Source: VFMC01 sp031400715
Lineage (GTDB): Bacteria; Actinomycetota; Acidimicrobiia; Acidimicrobiales; Ilumatobacteraceae
NCBI GenBank assembly: GCA_031400715.1
Contig: JANNQK010000029.1
Coordinates: 1-9,035 of the forward strand
Direction: 5' to 3'
Length of the DNA: 9,035 nt
The translations under genes were made by a program, and so were the position numbers. Under the pieces are notes generated by a model that saw nothing but the letters and a program-made list of their open reading frames with translations, made no database searches and was not told the origin of the DNA. Positions 5,626-9,035 of the stretch are shown in pieces. Position 1 is the stretch's first letter, and every line of letters begins with the position of its first letter.

Positions 5626-6906
5626 TCAGCAGTACCTGCGCACCGTGGGATACGGGTTCACGGCTGCGCCGCCGCCAGGGTGGATCTCGAAGTGCAAGTG
5701 GTTGACCTGGGCGTTCCCGGTGGACCCCACGTACCCGATCACCTCTCCCGCGCTCACCCCTCGCGACCCTCCCTCCCATGCCGACAGGTGGGCGTAGTAG
5801 TACTTGGCGCCGTCGACCCCGGTGAGCCACACGGCGTTGCCGCCGAGCCGGTTGGTGGACATCGTGACCGATCCAGCGACCACCGCGACCAACGGGGTAC
5901 CGCCGGGACTCATCATGTCGACACCCTGGTGCTTGCGACCACCGGACCGAGGCGCCCCCCAGGTGTCGCCGAACGCTCGAGGACCCGCGACCGGACACGT
6001 CCAGTCGGCGCTCGACATGACCGGAGCCGGTGCAGGACTGGGCGCCGCCTGGGGAGCGGGGGCAGGGCCAGGTGCAGGTTTGGGCGTTGCGGACGGAGAT
6101 GCTGCGGGGGCCGCCGGAGCAGGGGATGGCGCCGCAGCCGCGGGTGCACCGCTGCCACGCGCCTGCTGAGCGGGAGCCGCTGCTGCCTGTTGTGCAGCCT
6201 GGTCGGCTGCGGCCTGACGGGCAGCCTCGGCCTCCGCCTCCTCCCGCGCTGCTCGCTGGGCCGCGCGCTGAGCTTCGTAGGCCCGACGAACCTCTTCGTC
6301 CTTGAGCTCGACGTACAGCACTTCCAGGTCGGCGAGCTCGTCGTCCAGCTCGGTCTGGGTCGCGGCCAAGACCGTCAGCACGTTGTCGTTCTCGGCTTGC
6401 AGGGTCTGCAACCTGGCACGATCGGCGGCGAGCGAGTCGCGCGCTTGGTCGACGGCGTCGAGGTCGGTGGCACCGACGTTCAGGGCCACATCGCGCAGCA
6501 CCCCGGCCTGCAGGACATCGCCGGGATCGTCGACGAAGAACAGCTGCGAACCTGATCCCGATCCGGTGAATCGACTGATCGCGATCCGTTCGAGCTGGGC
6601 CTGCATCGCCGAGAACGCGGCCTCGCTCTCGCCCACGAGTGCCGTGGCGTCGGCGATCTCGATGACGAGGTCTTCGGCCCGCTGTTCGGTCTCGGTCCAG
6701 CGCTGCGCTGTCTCGTCGGCCTTGGCTTCCAGCCGGAGGATCTCGGCTGCCACCTGGTCGGACGTGATGCCTGCGGCTGCCTCGGCTCGCACGGCGAGCG
6801 CACACGGAACCACGAGGAGTGCTACTGCGGCCACCCGGGCGCGAGCGCGCCACCGCCGACCGCCGGAGCGGCCGGGCCCGACGACCGACGAACATTGCGA
6901 TTTCAT
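5626..6906 (-). CDS. Secreted coiled-coil M23 (LytM-type) peptidoglycan endopeptidase
   Basis: 426 residues. A basic n-region and hydrophobic core (about 23-40) with an Ala-rich site near 41-46 form a Sec signal peptide. Residues 47-240 are heptad-rich, Glu/Ala/Arg-rich coiled coil, interrupted by a globular-looking insert with FTGSGSGSQLFFVDDPGDVL (113-132). Residues 241-297 are an Ala/Pro linker. The C-terminal M23 domain (about 303-426) keeps the full zinc site: H326 and D330 in HQGVD, H405 in HLHFEIHPGG, and catalytic histidines H373 (YAHL) and H403. It should cleave peptidoglycan cross-bridges in the envelope. The layout recalls EnvC/RipA-like cell-separation factors, where the coiled coil regulates activity. 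M23 activity looks intact, unlike degenerate EnvC. It is divergent from the LysM lipoprotein gene across 88 bases. Confidence 0.93.
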   Translation of the reverse strand: MKSQCSSVVGPGRSGGRRWRARARVAAVALLVVPCALAVRAEAAAGITSDQVAAEILRLEAKADETAQRWTETEQRAEDLVIEIADATALVGESEAAFSAMQAQLERIAISRFTGSGSGSQLFFVDDPGDVLQAGVLRDVALNVGATDLDAVDQARDSLAADRARLQTLQAENDNVLTVLAATQTELDDELADLEVLYVELKDEEVRRAYEAQRAAQRAAREEAEAEAARQAAADQAAQQAAAAPAQQARGSGAPAAAAPSPAPAAPAASPSATPKPAPGPAPAPQAAPSPAPAPVMSSADWTCPVAGPRAFGDTWGAPRSGGRKHQGVDMMSPGGTPLVAVVAGSVTMSTNRLGGNAVWLTGVDGAKYYYAHLSAWEGGSRGVSAGEVIGYVGSTGNAQVNHLHFEIHPGGGAAVNPYPTVRRYC

Positions 6907-6994
6907 GACGGCTCGAGGATAGTTCGTACATCGATCCGTAACACGTCACTCGCCGCGACCGCCTTCGGCGCATCGTGGGGCTACGGTTCGCGCC
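6907..6994. promoter_or_regulatory. Divergent promoter region of the M23 peptidase and LysM genes
   Basis: Minus strand: TATCCT (6921-6916) lies 9 bases before the peptidase ATG at 6906. Plus strand: TACGGT (6982-6987) lies 7 bases before the LysM-protein ATG at 6995. Both fit TANNNT -10 elements with starts at or within a few bases of the start codon. Neither side shows a Shine-Dalgarno or a good -35. The shared region would allow co-regulation of the two cell-wall genes, but no operator was recognised. Confidence 0.4.
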
Positions 6995-7678
6995 ATGGTG
7001 AGGTGGCGACGGATCGCATCACGTGCAGCATCGGCTGCAACGTCCCACATGGTGTTGGGCGCTGCCGGCATGGCGTTGCTCGCGGCAACATCGTGCGGCG
7101 GCACACCGCTGGCGGCGCCCACCACCGAGACCGAGGTGGAGGTCACCGACTACGCCACCCTTCCGCCACCCACGACCACGATCGCTCCCACCACCACGCT
7201 GCCACCTGAGCCGGGCTCGATCCTCACGTCCGAGGCCACCTACGTGATCGTGGAGGGCGACTATCCGTTCCAGGTCGCAGCACGTTTCGGGGTCGACTTC
7301 GAGGAGTTCATCGCCCTCAACGGGTGGACCGTCGAAGACGGGCAGGTTCCCGACTGGCCCAACCCGGGCACCGTGATCCGGATCCCGGTGGGGGCCAAGG
7401 TGCCCGGAGGGAACTCCGTGCTCGTGCCCGTCGCCACCTCCACGACCACCATCGACCCTCTCGCACCAGTCCCGCCCGAGAGCTCGCTGGCGACGGAGCC
7501 AGCGACCACGGTCGACAACGGCATCGGCTGTGGCGTCTACACGGTGATGGAGGGTGACTACCCGGCGCTCGTCGCCACCAAGCTCGACACCACGATCGAC
7601 AAGCTGTCGAGCGCGAACGAGGACACCAGGGGATACAGCTCGTTCTACGTGGGACTCGCGATCAACGTCCCCTGCTGA
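6995..7678 (+). CDS. Probable lipoprotein with two LysM-like domains
   Basis: 227 residues. A basic N-terminus and hydrophobic stretch (18-33) end in LAATSC with C34 as a plausible lipidation site. The -3 residue is Ala or Leu depending on alignment, so the lipobox is imperfect and a plain secreted form is possible. A Pro/Thr-rich spacer (41-78) leads to LysM-like domain 1 (about 82-133: YVIVEGDYPFQVAARFGVDF through GTVIRIPVG). A second linker precedes LysM-like domain 2 (about 181-227: YTVMEGDYPALVATKLDT through VGLAINVPC). LysM modules bind N-acetylglucosamine-containing glycans, chiefly peptidoglycan. No catalytic domain is present, so a wall-anchored scaffold or partner for the divergent M23 peptidase is a reasonable inference. 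C179 and C227 could pair. The start is supported by the TACGGT element 7 bases upstream. Confidence 0.85.
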   Translation: MVRWRRIASRAASAATSHMVLGAAGMALLAATSCGGTPLAAPTTETEVEVTDYATLPPPTTTIAPTTTLPPEPGSILTSEATYVIVEGDYPFQVAARFGVDFEEFIALNGWTVEDGQVPDWPNPGTVIRIPVGAKVPGGNSVLVPVATSTTTIDPLAPVPPESSLATEPATTVDNGIGCGVYTVMEGDYPALVATKLDTTIDKLSSANEDTRGYSSFYVGLAINVPC

Positions 7679-7724
7679 TCCGCCGCCCGACTCGTCGCCG
7701 AACTCGTCGCTGCGGATCCTCGAT

Positions 7725-7820
7725 GTGTCGATTGTGCCGGACGAATGGTGGACCGCCATCATGATGGGACGCAACGACCTCGAGGATCTCACCACACGTG
7801 CCTGCCATCTCATCTGCTGA
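7725..7820 (+). CDS. Possible 31-codon small ORF overlapping the dabB-like start
   Basis: From GTG 7725 the frame reads VSIVPDEWWTAIMMGRNDLE and ends at TGA 7818-7820, overlapping the next gene's GTG (7798) by 23 bases. Its composition (Trp pair, acidic and hydrophobic residues, little Arg/Ser) looks more protein-like than the usual shadow frames of this GC-rich DNA. It could be a leader ORF coupling translation to the membrane subunit, the end of a decayed gene, or chance. It was not recognised and has no clear ribosome site. Confidence 0.2.
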   Translation: MSIVPDEWWTAIMMGRNDLEDLTTRACHLIC

Positions 7821-9035
7821 TCTCCCGCTCTGGCACGCTGCGCTCCTGATGGCCCCGGTGGGCGCCGCGCTGGTCGCCGCAGGTGCAGTCCTCCGAACCT
7901 CGCTGTCGGTGCGGGGCGCCTGGCGAACCGCGCAGATCGCGTCGGTCGCCATGATGGTGACGGCCGTGGCCAACGCGGTCGTTCGCTGCCTGTCGCCAGA
8001 TCGTGCCGACGAGGTGCTGCGGTCCGACACCATCGGTGCCGCGATGCTGATCTTGGTGAGCTTCGTCGGGTGGGTGGTCATCCGCTATTCACAGGCCTAT
8101 CTCGCCGGCGACCCGAACGAGCGGCGATACGTCGCTCGCTTGCTCGCAACCGTCGCGGCAGTCGCCTTCGTCGTGGTCGCCAACCACCTCGTCGTGCTCG
8201 TTCTGGCATGGGCCGCGACCAGCCTGGCACTGCACGGTCTGCTCACGTTCTTCAGCGAACGACCGGTTGCTGTGGCGGTCGCTCACAAGAAGTTCATGCT
8301 CGCCCGGCTCGCGGATCTCAGCATGGCCGGAGCCGTCATCGCGCTGTCGACGACGTTCGACACGATGCGCATCGACCGAATCGCAGCCGTGGCCGCGCTC
8401 GACGGCACGATCCCCACCGGGGCCCGCATCGGTATCGCACTGGTGGCGCTCGCAGCGCTGCTGAAGTGCGCTCAACTCCCGTTCCACGGCTGGCTCATCC
8501 AGGTGATGGAAGCGCCGACACCGGTGTCAGCACTGCTGCACGCCGGCGTCGTGAACCTCGGCGGGTTCGTGCTGCTCCGATTCGCTCCTGTCGTCGACCG
8601 TGCGATCGAGACGCGGACACTGCTCGTGATCGCGGGCACGACGACCGCCGTGATCGCGGCGCTGGTGATGACCACCCGGGTGAGCATCAAGGTGTCGCTC
8701 GCGTGGTCGACGTGTGCGCAGATGGGATTCATGCTGATGCAATGCGGTCTGGGCCTGTGGGAGATGGCTCTGTTGCATCTTCTGGCGCACTCGCTCTACA
8801 AGGCCCACGCGTTCCTCGGCGCCGGTGGCATCGTTCGTCAGACGCAGCGGAAACAGCTGGCTCGCAAACCCAGCGCCCCCTCACTGAAGGCGATCGCAGC
8901 AACGGGCGTCGCCGCGCTCGCCGGCACCTTGGCGATCGGATGGCTGTGGGGGCACCTGCCGTTCTCCGATCCCCCACCGGCCACCATCTGGGTCATGACC
9001 GGTGTCGTCGGTCTGGCGCTGGTGCCCCTCGTCGG
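7798..9035 (+). CDS. dabB: NuoL/MrpA-like proton-conducting membrane subunit, probably DabB of a DAB inorganic carbon transporter (3' end beyond window)
   Basis: 412 codons from GTG 7798, open at the right edge. It is a multi-helix membrane protein with the Proton_antipo_M core. K223 stands before QLPFHGWLIQVMEAPTPVSA (226-245), H248 follows in LLHAG, and SIKVSLAWSTCAQMGFML (296-313) and LLAHSLYKAHAFL (328-340) contain K335 and H337. These lysines and histidines match the proton-path residues of complex I antiporter-like subunits. The wording, together with WAATSLALHGLLTFF (138-152) in place of the NuoL Trp-Glu helix, matches what I recall of DabB. DabB pairs with the zinc protein DabA to drive bicarbonate/CO2 uptake with the cation gradient. 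A NuoL or Mrp/Mnh subunit is the alternative, but no nuo or mrp neighbours are seen. ATG 7849 is an alternative start that would cut the first helix. Confidence 0.75.
   Translation, partial: MPAISSADLPLWHAALLMAPVGAALVAAGAVLRTSLSVRGAWRTAQIASVAMMVTAVANAVVRCLSPDRADEVLRSDTIGAAMLILVSFVGWVVIRYSQAYLAGDPNERRYVARLLATVAAVAFVVVANHLVVLVLAWAATSLALHGLLTFFSERPVAVAVAHKKFMLARLADLSMAGAVIALSTTFDTMRIDRIAAVAALDGTIPTGARIGIALVALAALLKCAQLPFHGWLIQVMEAPTPVSALLHAGVVNLGGFVLLRFAPVVDRAIETRTLLVIAGTTTAVIAALVMTTRVSIKVSLAWSTCAQMGFMLMQCGLGLWEMALLHLLAHSLYKAHAFLGAGGIVRQTQRKQLARKPSAPSLKAIAATGVAALAGTLAIGWLWGHLPFSDPPPATIWVMTGVVGLALVPLV

Noticed and set aside
6960..6970. Short CGCC-TTC-GGCG stem-loop in the M23/LysM intergenic region
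   Set aside because: A stem of only four pairs does not extend further; not distinguishable from chance.
4877..6973. Long 698-codon minus-strand open frame
   Set aside because: Arg/Ser-rich shadow frame of GC-rich DNA. It crosses the M23 peptidase and the CPxxH membrane protein in another frame and shows no family motif.
7019..7813. 264-codon minus-strand open frame
   Set aside because: Antisense to the LysM protein; Gly/Arg/Asp-rich composition typical of a reverse-strand shadow.
1..9035. CRISPR arrays, tRNA/rRNA genes, insertion sequences, integrase or attachment sites
   Set aside because: None seen on either strand: no spaced repeats, cloverleaf motifs, transposase motifs or terminal inverted repeats.

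Overview
The window is GC-rich throughout, with codons strongly biased to G or C at the third position. Several start codons sit 7-9 bases downstream of a TANNNT element, as in leaderless actinobacterial transcripts. A perfect CGAAC-N4-GTTCG LexA box lies in front of dinB. Together these point to a high-GC actinobacterium. Acidimicrobiia/Ilumatobacter-like is my guess from the overall protein style and is not proven. It reads as chromosome: no transposase, integrase, tRNA, rRNA or CRISPR array is visible.

Left part (1-2291): a minus-strand acyl-CoA dehydrogenase cut by the window edge, and upstream of it a full minus-strand DNA polymerase IV (dinB). DinB is preceded by a LexA/SOS box that overlaps its promoter. 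The dehydrogenase appears to have its own promoter, with an inverted repeat across it.

Middle part (2292-5525): a plus-strand, divergently transcribed gene encodes a type IV prepilin N-terminus fused to LamG/concanavalin-like modules. The modules are arranged as a mosaic with missing pieces, which suggests recombination between repeats. It converges on a minus-strand TauE/SafE-type membrane exporter. The 63-base gap between them contains a 16/17-base tandem duplication that makes a canonical G-quadruplex motif. Upstream of the exporter are a frameshifted remnant of a short-chain dehydrogenase C-terminus and a small three-helix membrane protein carrying two N-terminal Cys-Pro-x-x-His motifs.

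Right part (5626-9035): a divergent cell-wall pair, a secreted coiled-coil M23 peptidase (minus) and a LysM lipoprotein (plus). They are followed on the plus strand by the first 412 codons of a proton-channel-type membrane subunit. It most resembles DabB of the DAB inorganic carbon accumulation system; the expected partner dabA would lie beyond the right edge.

There is no single operon. The plausible links are SOS control of dinB, the shared peptidoglycan role of the M23/LysM pair, and a surface/adhesion role for the pilin fusion. No stretch longer than about 300 bases lacks a gene or gene remnant.
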